Of a stretch of DNA of 64,000 nucleotides, positions 12,820 to 26,660 are shown piece by piece. Source of the stretch: Scatophagus argus. Its lineage: Eukaryota > Chordata > Actinopteri > Scatophagidae. The position numbers and the translations under genes are program-made. Each line of letters opens with the position of its first letter. The first letter of the stretch is position 1. A model generated the notes under the pieces. It was not told the DNA's origin. It made no database searches and saw nothing but the letters and a program-made list of their open reading frames with translations. The stretch is taken from NCBI RefSeq assembly GCF_020382885.2, contig NC_058512.1, forward strand, positions 6,784,802-6,848,801. The letters run 5' to 3'.

Positions 12820-15800
12820 AAAGGAATATTATTGTGAACAAGAGGAAAGAAAGAAGCAGATGCTCCCTCAGGAGGAGGGTTGAGCTGCCTACCTCCTCTC
12901 TCCCTCGCCCCCTTTTTTAATTCTAAGAGCATATGGGCACCAAAGAAAGACCACAGGACAGGACACATGCAGGAGAGGACAAACAAAGAGGGGAAGGAGA
13001 CAAGAACGAGAGGAGAGAAGAGAGAGAAAATGTGATTAAAAAAACGCTGTGAGAAGGAGGTGTGAGAGGGACTGCATGTTTTAAATAATCACTTTTTTTC
13101 ACAGATTGGAATAATAGATAGAATAAATAGTGAGAATAGCATTGCACATGAGGCAGCAGGCAGCTCGCCTGCTGAGGCAGGGTGCGGCGAGGATATCCTT
13201 GACTTAGTTTGCAGCCTTTTCTGGCTTGAATCTAATCACTGTCAAACCAAATGCCTCTGAGGCTTATTACTTTAATAAAACCATGTGCAACTGTGTTATT
13301 TTCTCCAAAATAAAAAATAAAATGTATTAATACTGATGTTTTTTTGTCTTCAAATGATACCTCACGGCATAAATCAATAGACAGCACTTTAGGTAAATTG
13401 CACAAAATATGGCTTTCAGTCCAAAATGTGTTTAGCGCAGAGATTTGGAAAATTGCTCACAATAGTTATAGTGCATGTACTGTATAACCTGCACTTGTGC
13501 AAGTCATCTCATATGCTATAAGTAGCTTCCTGACTATGACTATTTCGCCTTACAAAATGGACATGCAACTGCAACACCTGCTGCAACTGGAGATAGTGGG
13601 CATAAGTTCTGGATGGATTCATAAACGGTTGTTTAATGAATCCAACATTGTTTCTACTGCTAAAAGTCACACAAATAAATAAGATTTGAGGATATGGTGG
13701 ATAACATGGCAGTAAGACAGCTGGAGTCTCTGACTGAGATAGCTGTTTCCTGATGTTTCCAGTCCTCATGCCAAGCTATACAAACACATCCTGGAGGTAT
13801 CGCACTGTAGGAACCGCAGGCATGAAATTGTTATTGATATTCTTGTCTGACTCTGGGAAAGACAGAAAACATAGTGTATCAAACGTTCCTTTTCAGTCCT
13901 AAATGTCCCGCTGTTATGCTTAATTAAATAACCATGGTCATAAAAGAATGGCAACACAAAAGTCAACCAGTGTGTTCTGTTTAATATGAAGTCATTCTCT
14001 GAGCATGATGCTACAGTGTTTTGCTCTGATAGTCACCCTTAGTTTGCTTACCAAACTCTGCAGGAAGATGGAGTCATAAAACCAGCTCAAAGTTTATTTA
14101 ATTTTATCACAATAATCAATTACAGTTTTATTACTTGGCAGCAGAATATAAAGGGATATATATTTTGTTAGCACCAGGATGTAATGAAAAGCATATTACA
14201 ACTCAGAAACATGTTAAGTTTGCTTTCCTCTCTTCACTGCTAGGTGTTTGTTAAAGTAACATATTTTTCATGTCAGCGTGTTGTCACGTTATGGCATTTT
14301 GTGTTATGCATGTTAAGTCTTGAAAACAGAGAAGCAAGACGCCGTATTTTACTTCCACTGTTCATGCTTGCATCCTGCTTATGATTTGCTCCAGTTTCAA
14401 GGCTCTGTGGTCATTTTGCAGCAATGAAATTTGTGCAGAATATAATGCGCCTCCTAATTTTGCATTAACTGCAGTCTTTATTTTATTTATTTATTAATTT
14501 ATTTACCAGACAACAGAGGCAGTGTGATTCAGGCACAACTGTGTCAAGACCATCGATGTTAGATTAGTCTGCTTTAAGTATAGTGTAGTCTGTGTCTCCA
14601 AAGGCCACCCAAGTTAAAAGTAAGTCACATATCAAGATTTGAATGATAGTCCTCTCAGTCAGCTTCTTACTATGAGCAAAGAGACACACAATCTTCCACG
14701 AGAGGTCTGGTTATTTTAGTGAAAACATTTCTGCGCTCATCTCACTGGTTTGAAGTGAGCTCAAACACAAAAATCCTCTTATGCACCAGTCAGGATTTTA
14801 CGACGCAACCGCAGCCAGACACTCCTGATGAAGCAGATTCTTTATTTTTTTGTTTTAATCGTACTACTCTCAATAAATAATAATCAAGGATGTTTTTTCT
14901 AAATTAACTAACTGGTATAATTGGTCACAAATATTTTATGTTAGAGAGAAATACAAAGATGTCAGGAGTTTTGATTCCTGTGTGTGTTTATAAAGTTTAA
15001 AAGAACTTGTGCAGTTGCTCATTACACCCCGGTTGTTGCCTCATGTGGTACTGATGAGCTCATTTCATTGGCCCAAAGGACAAATCAAGCTCGTTTTCAC
15101 TCACAACAGTATCTCAAGTGATCGCCTCGGGTCATTGTAAGTATTATTTGTCAGATGAGACTTTTTAACCTTTGACCTTGGCAAGAAGTATCACAAGAGA
15201 AGCGTGTGTTCATTTCACAAGAGGTATTGCTCCTCTGAGTTGCCTCAAGGTGACACATGGAGCCAAGAATGCGTTGATTTCAGATGTGGCGAATGGCAGC
15301 CATGATGATTGTCAAATTGTTACAGTGTTGTTATTGAAACCATGTTTCACTCAGCAGGAGAGACTCGATCCATTTTTTAAGAAGGCCAGTGAACCACAGT
15401 AAAAGAAACAGTGAAATAATTAGTAGATCTGAGAACTGATTTAAAAGCTTGTGATGAGTTAGATCAACACTTGGATCTGCTTGGAAGCAGAAATGGCACA
15501 TGATCACAGAATGATTGATCCCTCCACTGATTGGCTGTGCAGTTTCGGCTTTGGATGAGTTTTTTTGGATTGAGCCGCAGCGTTTTGCATTGTGAATCTT
15601 TTTATACAGTGCGTCGGGTGTGATGCTCTCAGGAGTTTCCTTTTTCTGTAGAAATGCTGGTTTTTGCTGTGACACAGCTTCAGAGAAATTCAGTGAAATG
15701 ACTGCTCACTCACAAATACTCTGCTTCTTCCAAAACTAGATTGCCTTAAATCTTCAAAGCACACAGACAAAGGAGGATTGAGCAATATAAACAGCAATGA

Positions 15801-18800
15801 TTCTGAACGTTAAGATAATGCGACATTAAAGCAACGCAAATGTGAATCCAGATGAGACTTTACATTGGCTAAGAGTTATATTTGTGCTGTTCTGGAGTTT
15901 GGTATTTAACCAGGATTAATAGCTGGAGTTTGTCAAATTCCTTTGGTTAAAGCCCCCAGAGAAAATCATTGTTTGTGAAGGCTAATTCATTCAGCAAGTA
16001 AAAGACATCACATTTATTGTAGCATAACTGGTTTAGATGAAGCGGATTGCTCTGAAATTATTGCAGTTTATTAGGAATTAGGAATGTTCCCCTCTAAAGG
16101 CAATAAATCATTTTCACAATCTTCTTGGACAACTTATTTTATAAAAGTCATAATGAATCTTTGTTATATCAACATTGTTGCAGGGTTTCAAAGGATTCCT
16201 CGGGGAATGGTCTGACTGGCCACCATCAATCTTTCTGTGTCGAGGGGAAAAATTGGAGGTGGTTAGCACATTATATCATTATAGCAATCATAACGTCTCT
16301 TAGTCAGAGTGTTTGTGGGTAAGCTCAGTGATCCTATAAAAACGTTTTCAATAGCAATCCTAAACATAATGAGATAATGCTGACTAAAGTATTACTCAAT
16401 CTATAATGTTCTGCTATTATTAATTCTGTTATAATTATTGTTATGTCTGGCGGTGCATCTACCACCACAGCTAACTGCTGTGGCTTGGTGTTATTGTCAA
16501 ATACACAAGTAAATTTGGACACATCAGTGCCAGCTTCCATAATATCTTGATTAGTACACATGTTTATGTGTGCGTATGTAGTTGTTAGTGTGTGTGTGTG
16601 TATGTGCTTGTGTGTAGCCTGTTGAATTGTGGCAGACTGATGAAATGGTCCTGATCTCATCAGTCCACATCTCTTTACTTCTTCAGTTGGCTTTACAGTC
16701 TGCAGTGTACGACACCATCTCTCCTTGGACCCTCACACGAGAAACTATCCCAAAGAGGAAATGAAACGAGGTTTGCAACTTGAGGTGTACATTTTTGACA
16801 AAGAGAAGCTGACCGTTGGCTGTATCCTAACTGCTATAGCTGTCACTGTATGTGCTCCACTAATGATATGCACATGATCCAACAAAGTGAAACTCACAGT
16901 AGAAAACTATGAGTTAAGAGTTGGGAATTAAACCCAGGTCATCAGAGTTTAAGGTCACATCCGCCCATCCACCAACCCAACCACAACTCCCTCACTTTCC
17001 ACCATGTTAGTTCAATGTGAAAAACCACCAACTGTTTCCTTCACATTATCATCATGTGGTGGGAAAAAAAATGCCCCATTTTTCCTGAATATATTTGCAT
17101 TTTAAAACCTTTCGTGCTCATGAACATTGGGGCGAGCATGCATGGTTCATTTGACACTTCGTGCATAAATTCTTATCAAGAGTTTTATCGATGATGAAAA
17201 TTTTGAAAATTTGACTTAAGACTATCTCTGATTGCAAAATGAAACCCCAGTTTCCCAACATTTTTCTGTCTCTCTCTGTTCCAAACAGTACTGACAGAGC
17301 TCCTAATTAGAGCCAGATATGTGCTGCCAAATTCTTCTCAATGGTTTACTGAGTGCTGATGTCAGAGATGCAGTGGAGGTGAAGGTTGAAGCCAATAATT
17401 CAGCTCGCCTGTTAGACTCTGAAAATGTTAACAGGATAATACAGCTCTAACTCTTATTCCCTGTTTGTTTTTGACAATCTGCTGTACTTTGAATGGAGTT
17501 TAAAAAGTCAGCATAAGTCTACGTAGTTACTCATCTAGATTCATCGATTTGACCAGAAACTTAATAAAAACCCAATTAACATCTTGCCTCTTAGTGTTCA
17601 AAGACTTTTAGCTCAACTTGAATCAATCAACTTGAAACAATACGCAAAACTTACTGGGTTTACAATGTGGACTCAATGTGGCAAGATTTAAATAAGGTAT
17701 TTCTACAATGGCTACTCAGCATCTTCAAATATGAGTTTGAAGGTCTTAAGCTTCTTTAAGTTTCTTTTCTTCTAGCAAGAGAGAGAGAGAGAGGGAAAGA
17801 TCAACACAGATATGAAACTTTAACTGATTAGTCTTTATACAAATACAGGATTGTATGAACGCTCATAAGAGGTTCACTAGTGTCATCTTTTGGCCACACG
17901 TGGTTCAGATTTTGGGGGGGTCAAGGGTCATCATAGCTCTTAATCAGCCAATAATAAGTATCAGCATGAACTCTTGCCTCCACCGTCTTCAGCCTATGTC
18001 GCTCTGAATGTAGGACTGAATCTCAAAAGTCCTCCTCATTCAAATATAGATTTTGCTTTTTTTTTCTAACATTTGAGCCATCATTGTCTGCTGTCTTCAC
18101 TTTTGTAGTCCCAAATGCCAATGCATTTTCTTCAAAAACACCTGCATTTATACTTGAAGCTGAGAAAAACATCAAAAAGAAAGTTCTTTTGCCTTATATC
18201 TGTGAAGAGATTGAAAATAGAGGCTCATAGAAAACATATACGGACAGTATGATGCACTTGAGGGGCCAAGTCCATACCAGGTAAAAAGGACAGGGTAAAC
18301 ATGACACCCTCAGGAGACATAAGTCCGACAGACCCCCCAGATGTTGTGTGTTCAGCAAATGTGATTAGGGGTTAATTGAGGGGGAGGGACATTTTGACAC
18401 ATGTCTTATATTTGGAGTGAGAAGAATTAGATATCAGCAGAGGAGGACGGTGAAGATTCTGTGGTTGATTTTTTCATGTACTGACGTTAAAGAGTCCGTA
18501 AGGTGCATTACAGCTACATTTGAGTCCCTTTCGTTTGCACTGCTTTTATGAACTGCCTGCAGTTGAGTGCCATTGTTACCGCTGGAATAAAATTGTGCAT
18601 AATGTGTTAAAGTGTTTCAGTCAATGGCTTTTCACACTCTTATTGTTTGGAGCGAACATTACATCAGAACAACTGTGCTTTTGATCCAGTGCAGAGACCA
18701 GGCTTTCATTTTCTTTGGCAATCAGTCCACAACATAGCACATTCTGGTAAGAAAATACACTTACAAGACTGACATGACTTCACATTTCTACATGCGTACA

Positions 18801-20934
18801 TAAAGTCAGTAATGTGTCGAGGGTTCCTACGTCACTGGATTGCTCTGTGAAACCACTTAAGCAGAGCTGGAAGGCTTGTTTTGGTAAACACTCCTCTAGA
18901 AACCACCCCGATCAGAATGTGGCTCGGCAGTTGCTGCCAAAATTAATATGCGGTTAATGACATGGTTTGGCAAGGTGCCCTGCGCTATTGATCCAACGTG
19001 AATTCTTCCAGTCCACTTTATTTCCCTAATGCAAAACATTCATCACTGACGATTTCTGCTATCCAGCTCAGTTCGATACTGTACACTATATGCAGTATTT
19101 TCCCTTTGGCAGCTTCAGGGTTTTCTCGCAGAAAATGGAGAGATCAGATTCGAGATCATCAGATTTACATACTTTTGTCCTCTACACCCTTAAGTGGGTT
19201 AAAGGCCACTGGCTAAGAGCCATCAAGCTGTAAATGCTTCTTCAGTTATATAGCAAGATATGTCGCATTTTCACAAGTAAAATTTTTTTTTCTTTCTGCT
19301 CAGCAAGGTTTGCAAAAAGTACAGATCATGTGTATGGCTAAAGACTATTTCGCTGTAGTGAATGTGAACTATGTATGACAACATCTGGAGGCGATCTATA
19401 CAGAATCGCAACATGATGTTAGCAGTAATGCCTGGCTGCCAGCGTGATGGAGAAAGGTTCCCTCAAACAGCCCAAAGTGCTCCAGATGAAGCAATTAATT
19501 CAGGCGCGGAGAGCTGGGATGCTGTCACAAACTTTGAGGTTTTGGGCTCATCCATCTGTCTCTGTCTGTCTGTCTGTCTCTCCTTCTCTGTCTCTCTGTC
19601 CTTGGGATGGGCTCCAGGTGTGTTGTAAGTCTGTGGTTGTTTCCAGGGTATACACTCACTGCACAGGCGCCAGAGTGCTGCGGTTCTTGCCGATAAGTTT
19701 TTATGAAGAGTTGGTTTGGATGGGCCAGTGACACAAACTCATACAGTATACACAGATTTAGTTAACTGTCATTTAGGCAGCTTTCATCAAGCTTCCGAGA
19801 CTCATACTGAGCTCATTAGTTTGAGTCCAGCTGTTTGGAAAAGCAAGCAAACGACTTTCTTTCAAATTCTGGTCACTAAAGGACAGTTGCCGTTATATGA
19901 TTTGTTCCAGCAGTGCTGTCATAAGCAGTTTAACGTTTGAGAAGATCACTGGAGATGGTTAAGGTTATAAGACACCAAATAGAAATTGTAAATAGAGGGG
20001 GCTACAAATATAATGATATAATGGTAATGCCAAGATCTGATTATTAACCCGTCATTAAGGCTGAAAGATTATCATGACATCAAATTAAGCCCATGTGGAA
20101 ACTGCAGTACAAAATGATACTTCTACAAGTTCTCAAACTACAAAGAACAAATACTAACATACAAACAAATACTTGCTAGAGATCCAGGGTTATGACAAAG
20201 ACTTACCATCTTTGTCTTCAAAAGGAACAAATGGTGCTTCGTCTTTTCAGAGGATTTGTTGACGGTGACAAAATATTGAGTATCGACAGGATTCTCTTTT
20301 AAGTCTTTTTTCTGTGCTCCTCCTTTCTGGCAATTGTACCCAGTTAATGTAATAAAACATTGTTATCAACAGTGAAAATGACCTAATTTATCACAGAATA
20401 TTTAACGATAAATGCTGAGATCATCAGTTCCACTCACCTCTCATTTCCTCCCTTTTTGTTCCCATATTTTATTCTACCTTTGCTTTGAGACTTGCTGTAT
20501 TTTCCTAAAATTACCCATTCAATCCCTTTGTTGTGCCTGTCATCGTATTTTTGTTCTTCTTTCCTTGCCTTTTTGCGATGCCTCACCTCAACTTACTGTA
20601 TTTCCTGCCCTGTCCTTTCCCATATTTTTCTAATCCCTCCCCTGCCATTTCATTCCTTTCCTCATATTACCTTTCTCCTCATGTATCTGTCTTTTCTCTC
20701 TTATCCTTTGATCCCTGGATCTCCCCTGACTCACATTCCTCTCTCCTGGTCCTCTTTAATGAGCATTGTCACTGTAAAATTGGCCTTGCAGTTGAAATAT
20801 TGACAAACAAGATGCCAATCTGCCCAGAAAGCACTTTATAAACAGGACAAAGTAGCCAAAGAAAGCCAAGCTCCGTCTGGCTCAGATTGTTTGAATTAGA
20901 GCAATTGCGTCTTTTAGCCTCCCCTCTGCTCCCT

Positions 20935-20938
<4 letters not shown>

Positions 20939-20981
<43 letters not shown>
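20939..20981. repeat. (AC)21 microsatellite
   Basis: Longest uninterrupted CA-type run of the window, preceded by CCTCC-rich DNA. An imperfect TG run follows at about 21166-21190. Confidence 0.95.
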
Positions 20982-20985
<4 letters not shown>

Positions 20986-21477
20986 TGTGCAAAGGATGAA
21001 GGAATTGTTACAATCCAGCTGCCTCCCATCCGAGGCTCGTCTGCCACTGCCAAGGGATGATGATGCTGCTGATGATGAAGTTGCACTGGACAGCATGCCA
21101 GTATTGGTCCCATGATGACATCACAGGCTGATGTCATGCAGACGGGTGTGGTGATTGGATGTGCATTTGTGTGTGTGTGTATGTGTGTGCACACATGTTA
21201 GGGCAGGGTGAAAGTATGCAGTGTCCTTTGGGGTTCTCCGCAGTCAGAGTTTTGGATGGACACTCAGTATTGCGTTTGTACTGGACAAGGAAAAGATTGA
21301 GGAAGAAAAGTAGAAGGAGAATGTTGACAAGCAGTTCTAAAAGAAAAGGAAAGATAAAAAGCAGTATGGAAAAGGATAAAAATCTAAAATGATTTAAAGG
21401 TGGAAATGGTAAAAGAGACTGGGAAATAGAACAACAATTAAGAGGCTACAGAAATACTAGTGGCTCTCTGAAGCTGC

Positions 21478-22045
21478 ACTTAGGCTCAGCAGAGCTTTGA
21501 GCAACATGCTAACACTAGTATGCTCACAGTGACTGTGCTAACATGCTGATGTTTAGCAGAATCAGAATCAGTTTCATTGCCACGTATGTTTACACATACA
21601 AGGAATTTTTCTTGGCCTAAAGCAGGTCTGATGTTTACAATGTCCACCTTATTAATTTAGCATATAAATATATGCTCATATTTGCTAATTAGTAAACATT
21701 GAAGGCCGACGTGAATGCATGTAATCGGAAATCAAAGCAGTGAACAAATTAAAATTTGACCTGATGATGAAAAGTAAAAAGGGTCATTCAAATTATTACA
21801 ATTCATTCTTAGGATAACATGAATGTGTGGAGCAAATGTCATGGCAATCCATCAAGTAGTTTAGGGGAGACATTTCAATCAAAACAACAATTGTTAACCT
21901 TGTGGGGCCTTTAGACTAAAAATCAGGAGATCACCAAAGTCTTTAGTTATGATCCTCTGGAGAGTATGAATATCTGTGCCGATCCATCCTGTGGAAAAGC
22001 TGTAGGTTTCATCTTTTGGGGACTATGAACAAAATGACTGATTGA
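21478..22045 (-). repeat. Dispersed TTAGCATGCTAA-family repeat, copy C (interrupted)
   Basis: Minus-oriented copy running from the GAGCAACATGCTAACAC end to phrases such as ATGGCAATCCATCAAGTAGT and GGAGATCACCAAAGTC. It is split by a 61-base insertion at 21560-21620. Joining the two halves restores the order seen in the uninterrupted copies at 26.0 and 29.2 kb. Confidence 0.65.
21560..21620 (+). mobile_element. Short retroposon-tail-like insertion
   Basis: AATCAGAATCAGTTTCATTG and the following 40 bases match a phrase I recognise as recurrent in fish genomes (AATCAG...TTTATTG...ACACATACAAGGAATTT). It interrupts a TTAGCATGCTAA-family repeat and is flanked by direct AGCAG copies at 21555-21559 and 21621-21625, which could be target-site duplications. 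The parent element is not identified. Confidence 0.55.
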
Positions 22046-24269
22046 CCAACCAGCGTTGCCATCTCTAAAATCATTAGCACGGTGCAATTAGTGAAGATTG
22101 AAGTAATCATACTGTAAGTGAAAAGTGTATTCAAGCTGTAGTCAGGGATTGAGCTCAAAGCAGAACCAATGCACTACATACATCTGATTGCGTGTCTTAT
22201 CTCCTGTAGTCTCCCGTGCTAGACACCAGAAGAGTGGGTCTTTCCTTAAAGCTTGGGTTTTTTTCCTTTCAGTAAAGGTAAACCCAGTGTCATTTCTTGG
22301 ACTTTGGTTGGCCTTCTTGTGGCAGCAAATTGCAGCACAAACCTCCCACGCAGTCCAGAAGTGATAAGATCATATCAGCAGCTGTGGCCTTTCATAATTT
22401 GGTGTTGTCACAACAGTTGAAGAGAAACACAGTTATACTGTACTGACAGCATGTGATGTCAAATTCTAATAGGAGCTGGGTATCTGTGGAAATAGTAACA
22501 GTAGACCAGCAGGTAGACAAACTTGTTTTCTCAAAATAGAGGAAAGGACAATGAGTCTTTATCAGATAGCAGGATGGTGATGAGTCATGTGTGGGTGAAA
22601 GTAGGCCAGACTGGGAATGAGAGACACACCTCTCCTGCATATTTTCCCTTTGCATAATATGTATAGGTGCTGGTATAAGCATTCACATTATAGTTCTGAG
22701 AGTTGGCTCATGTGTGGGATTAGGCTGATAGCAGAAACATTATGTGCATGCAGAGGATGGAAGATAAGAGCTTGTTGTGATACCAGTTAGTCCAGGAGAT
22801 GTTTATTTATCTATGGTCTGCTGGTATGTTACACACAGACAAAACTATGGTAGCTGTTTTCACTGGCAGGGTTGAAATGAGGTACCAAGTGGTGCGTTTC
22901 CTTAATTTTATTTTTACTTTAAACTGTGGATATTATACTTATTTTTCCTATATAGATACATATATACATTTATATGCATATATTGTTTAAACACTTGATA
23001 TTGCATTGAACTGCTCTTTATTTTGGTCTTTAGGTAGAAAAATAGAAAACTGAAACCAGCTTTATTTTGTGGCTTAACAAGTCACACAATATTAGGCTTT
23101 TAGTCAAACATGTAAAACCTGATAAAATGAGTGTAAGATTTCTTGAAAGTTCTAAATATATTTTAGATTTTAATACATACAGCTGCTGATCTGAGTGTAT
23201 CATAACTGTATGTTGCATAATTTAGGGGTTTGTTTTGCTGCTATGACGCAACTTCAAATATGGCCCCACAAACCCAGGAGGTTACTTTATAGACATGTAA
23301 TTTACTTTTATAAGCCCAGCTTTAGTTGTTGAGAGTCAAAGATGAAGAAAGAAAACTAACTTTGCATGGTCCACTCGAGCAGAGCCCCACAGCGGAATGA
23401 TAAAACATTATATGAGAAAATCTCGACACGGTTCTCTGGTGTACGTCTTTATAGGTCAAAATCTTAATGAATGTATTCCCAAAGTTGGATGTGTAGTATT
23501 GCCCAATGCGGAACCTGATATGTTATGGTAAACAGAGATTTACTGGTACGGTGCAGATTGTAAGTATTTGGACAGTGATATGACTTGGCTGTTCCGGCTT
23601 TACTCCAGTATTCTGAATATGAAATGAAACGATGACTGTGAGGTTAAAGTGCAGATTTTCAGTGTTTAGCTTGTTGAAGGTGTTCAGATCCATACTGGTG
23701 AGCATCGTAAGAGCATTCTTATGTATATCCTTTGTTTTTGGGCTTTTGGGCTTTATTTCTAAAAAAGGCTACAATTTCAGAACAGTTTATCTGATACGGA
23801 TGTAAACCCCGCCAAATTAAAACTGAAAGTCCCCTCTTTCATCACATAGTTATCGCTTCAAATCTTCAAATCCAATGTGCTGGAGAGAGACAGCCAAAAT
23901 ACTTACAGATGGGAGACATTTTGAAATGACATGTAAGACAACTTTCTACACCAGTCATCAAACATGACTAAATGAATACTGTTAGAGCCAATTATATAAT
24001 GGAGAGTTTTTTGTAAATAACTAATATTTTGTATTATTTCTAAGTTGCTAAGTAAAACTAGTTTTACAGTGTCATTGTAGGGCGCTCAATGAAGAGTGAT
24101 ACAGACTTCTCCAACTTCTGACGTTTCCTAACATCCCATGAAACGGCAAATTGTTGTTTTTACATTTTGGTTTTTGTACAGATTAACAAATGAGGTATAA
24201 AGTTTTACTTGCTGGCAGCTTTGGTTACCTTTGGACAGAGAGCTTCCTGCACTCGTGCTAAGGTAAGCA

Positions 24270-24395
24270 AACAATCTCCTGGCTGTAGCTAGCTCACATA
24301 TTTAATGGGCACATGAGAGTGGAACCATTCAACTCATCCCACTCAGCAAGAGGGCAAATAAGTATATTTCCCAACATGTTGGATTTTTCCTTCAA
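24270..24395 (+). repeat. Decayed copy of the foldback element family
   Basis: CTGGCTGTAGCTAGCTCACA, CATGAGAGTGGAACCATTCA, CAAGAGGGCAAATAAG and TATTTCCCAACATGTTGGA parallel the right half of a longer version of the element at 32.05 kb. Diverged. Confidence 0.45.
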
Positions 24396-24449
24396 TGAGA
24401 TTTTAACATCCCACAATGTCCCACACACATGCTTGCATGGCAGGTGAGG

Positions 24450-24560
24450 CAGACAGGTAGTGAGATCTGAAGTGGTTGATCACTTGCCAGCAGGGTGTGG
24501 GTTCACTTCCTCTGAGAGCACTTTGTCAAAAGTCTGGCAAAGGGCTCCACATCCTTTGGT
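24450..24560 (+). repeat. Possible decayed tRNA-derived SINE head
   Basis: AGGTAGTGAGATCTGAAGTG then TGTGGGTTCACTTCC resemble box A and box B about 50 bases apart, but both are diverged and no tail is visible. Not a functional tRNA gene. Confidence 0.25.
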
Positions 24561-25984
24561 GGGTGGAGAGGTGACGTTTTTAAATGAAGTGTCCCGTCAT
24601 AGTAGATGAATGAGGGTGGGGACAAGAGATTTGGACTGGGCATGAACGTTGTTTGAGGCATGTCTGGAAGCATCGCTGGGTGTACTCAGATGGAAACACA
24701 TCCAGCATGTATGAAGGGAACTTGTATTTGTGTGTACAGGCAGGCACATGGGTGTGTTCATTCCTTAATCATGGCTGGGCCCTACTTGTGTGTATCCCTC
24801 CAGCTGACATGAACTTCCTGTTGTAGTACTTGTCTTTTTATAGCCAGACTTAGACGCCCCTTGGCCCAGGACAGACATACAGACAAGCACTTCAAAATCA
24901 CCTGCCAGTCTGAAGACATTCACTAAATGACAGCAGAGGAAAATGAAAGAAAACAGGGAGGATTAAGAGCTTTGAAGTAAATTTAGGAATGTTAAAATTC
25001 CATGAGGACAATCAGTAAAACATTTAAATCAGTCTGAGAGTCGCAGCTCAAGCCTTTACGTAACTTTTGCTCCATTTTGTTTCCCTTGAAGTACACTTAT
25101 CTGAATCATGTCCCCTGTAAAAGGAGCCCTGTATTGTTTCTGAACAGAACAGTAACAAGATTAGAGCTGGCTTGGCTTTGTGTGTGTAATAACTCCACCT
25201 CTCTTGCATTCAAACACGGGCCTGGGTCACAGTTAAGAGGGAGAAAGGATAAAATAAAGCAACAGCAGCGCTCTTATCCGACGCTCCCCTCCCTTCTCCT
25301 TTCCTTCCTGCAAAATCAGATCTGAGCTCTGGCCTGTCTCTCCACCCGGCCCCCCAAGAGAAAGAGAGCGGTCTGTCTGTCCTCAGTGCTTCCTCCCCTG
25401 ACTGACCAACACGGGTGGTGCTGCGAATGTTGCGTAACTACAGGTTGAAGGCACGATGCTATGAGGTCATCGTCCTGTGACCGACATTCTGCCTGCCGTC
25501 TCCACTCCAGCCGGGCTCAAGCTCCAGCCTGTTCCTCCCTTCCTGTGTGCATCCTGTAATGTAGTGAAAGTAGGTCTGAGTCTGAGGTTAAGTCATGGCA
25601 CTGGGGAGGTGGAAACATTCACCTCGAAGCTGTTATTATGTCATAATTCAGCACACACACACACAAAAAAAACAAAACAAAAAGGAAACAAAGTTGGCCT
25701 TCTGACCAACGTCACAAAGTTAGCAGTTAGCATTAAGGCCGGAGCTACTGTAATAGGTTACCACTTTTAGTCACTTGTAACCTCAAGTGTCAGTATTGAA
25801 CAAAGTGCTTGCTGAATCATCCAACAACTTTTCAAACTACTTCTGCCACACCTTTTGAGTTGCCTCTTGGTATCTTTCCTAAACCAACAATCGGATAAGC
25901 ATGCCCACACCATTGAGTATTTGTCCATGTGTGTGAATATAAGAAAAATGGTCAGATTTCTCTCTCAAGCATCCTAGCAGTATG

Positions 25985-26660
25985 ACTCTAGGGATGACAA
26001 AGTTTGTCCATGACTTTGAGTCAGACTGACTTTTCTACTAGTGCCACCAGGAGGTTGACGTTTTTGATGTTAAGTGAAATACCTTGACAGTTATTTGAGG
26101 GATAGGAATGAAATTTGGTACAGATGTCATGGTGCTGCAAGGTTGAATCCATATTATTTTGGTGACCTCCTGACCTTTCCTCTAGTGAAACCTGCAGATC
26201 AAACATTTTACTTATGCTGAGAAATATCTTACATCCTCTATATTAAATATGTTAAGGATATCCGCTGTACGCAGATAATGTATTCCTTTAATCAAAATTC
26301 CTTTGGATTTGATGAGTCCCTGACTTTTCTCTGGTGTCACAGCGAGGTTTTGGCATCTGGGTGATTATTGGCTGGATGGCCTTGAAATTTGGTGCAGACA
26401 TTCATGACTCCATCAGGACAAATAGCAGCACTGTGGTGTCTAGCTTCATCATCACAATTAATCACACTCTCATCAGCTTCGGCTGATCTCTATTTAGCAA
26501 AATGTTAGCATGCTAACACTGTCAATTAAAATGGAAAACATGGTAAACATTATCCCTGTAAGTTAACATTGTTATTGTGAGCTTGTTGGCATGCTTAACT
26601 GTCACATTTACATTAAGTACTGCCTCACAAAGCAGCCAGGATGACTATAGACTCTTTTTT
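25985..26660 (+). repeat. Dispersed TTAGCATGCTAA-family repeat, copy D (longest)
   Basis: Near-complete copy: CTAGTGCCACCAGGAGGTTG, AATTTGGTACAGATGTCATG, GTGACCTCCTGACC, ATGTTAGCATGCTAACACTG, AACATGGTAAACATTATCCC and ACTATAGACTCTT in order. Two CTAGTGCCACC/TCTAGTG-type modules suggest an internal duplication. Confidence 0.65.

Larger units (their letters stand above)
4993..21477. other. Gene-free DNA, klf4-distal desert, left part
   Basis: Mostly unique AT-rich sequence with microsatellites. The longest open frame (155 codons, minus, 10314-10781) has no recognisable domain, no good initiation context and no splice partners. Stretches at about 7020-7400 and 11340-11640 are complex and repeat-free and could be conserved non-coding elements. 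Confidence 0.45.

Noticed and set aside
16920-16990. tRNA-like word on the minus strand (GGGTTTAATTCCCAACTC)
   Set aside because: Box B is degenerate, no box A at the right spacing, and no SINE tail; too weak to call.
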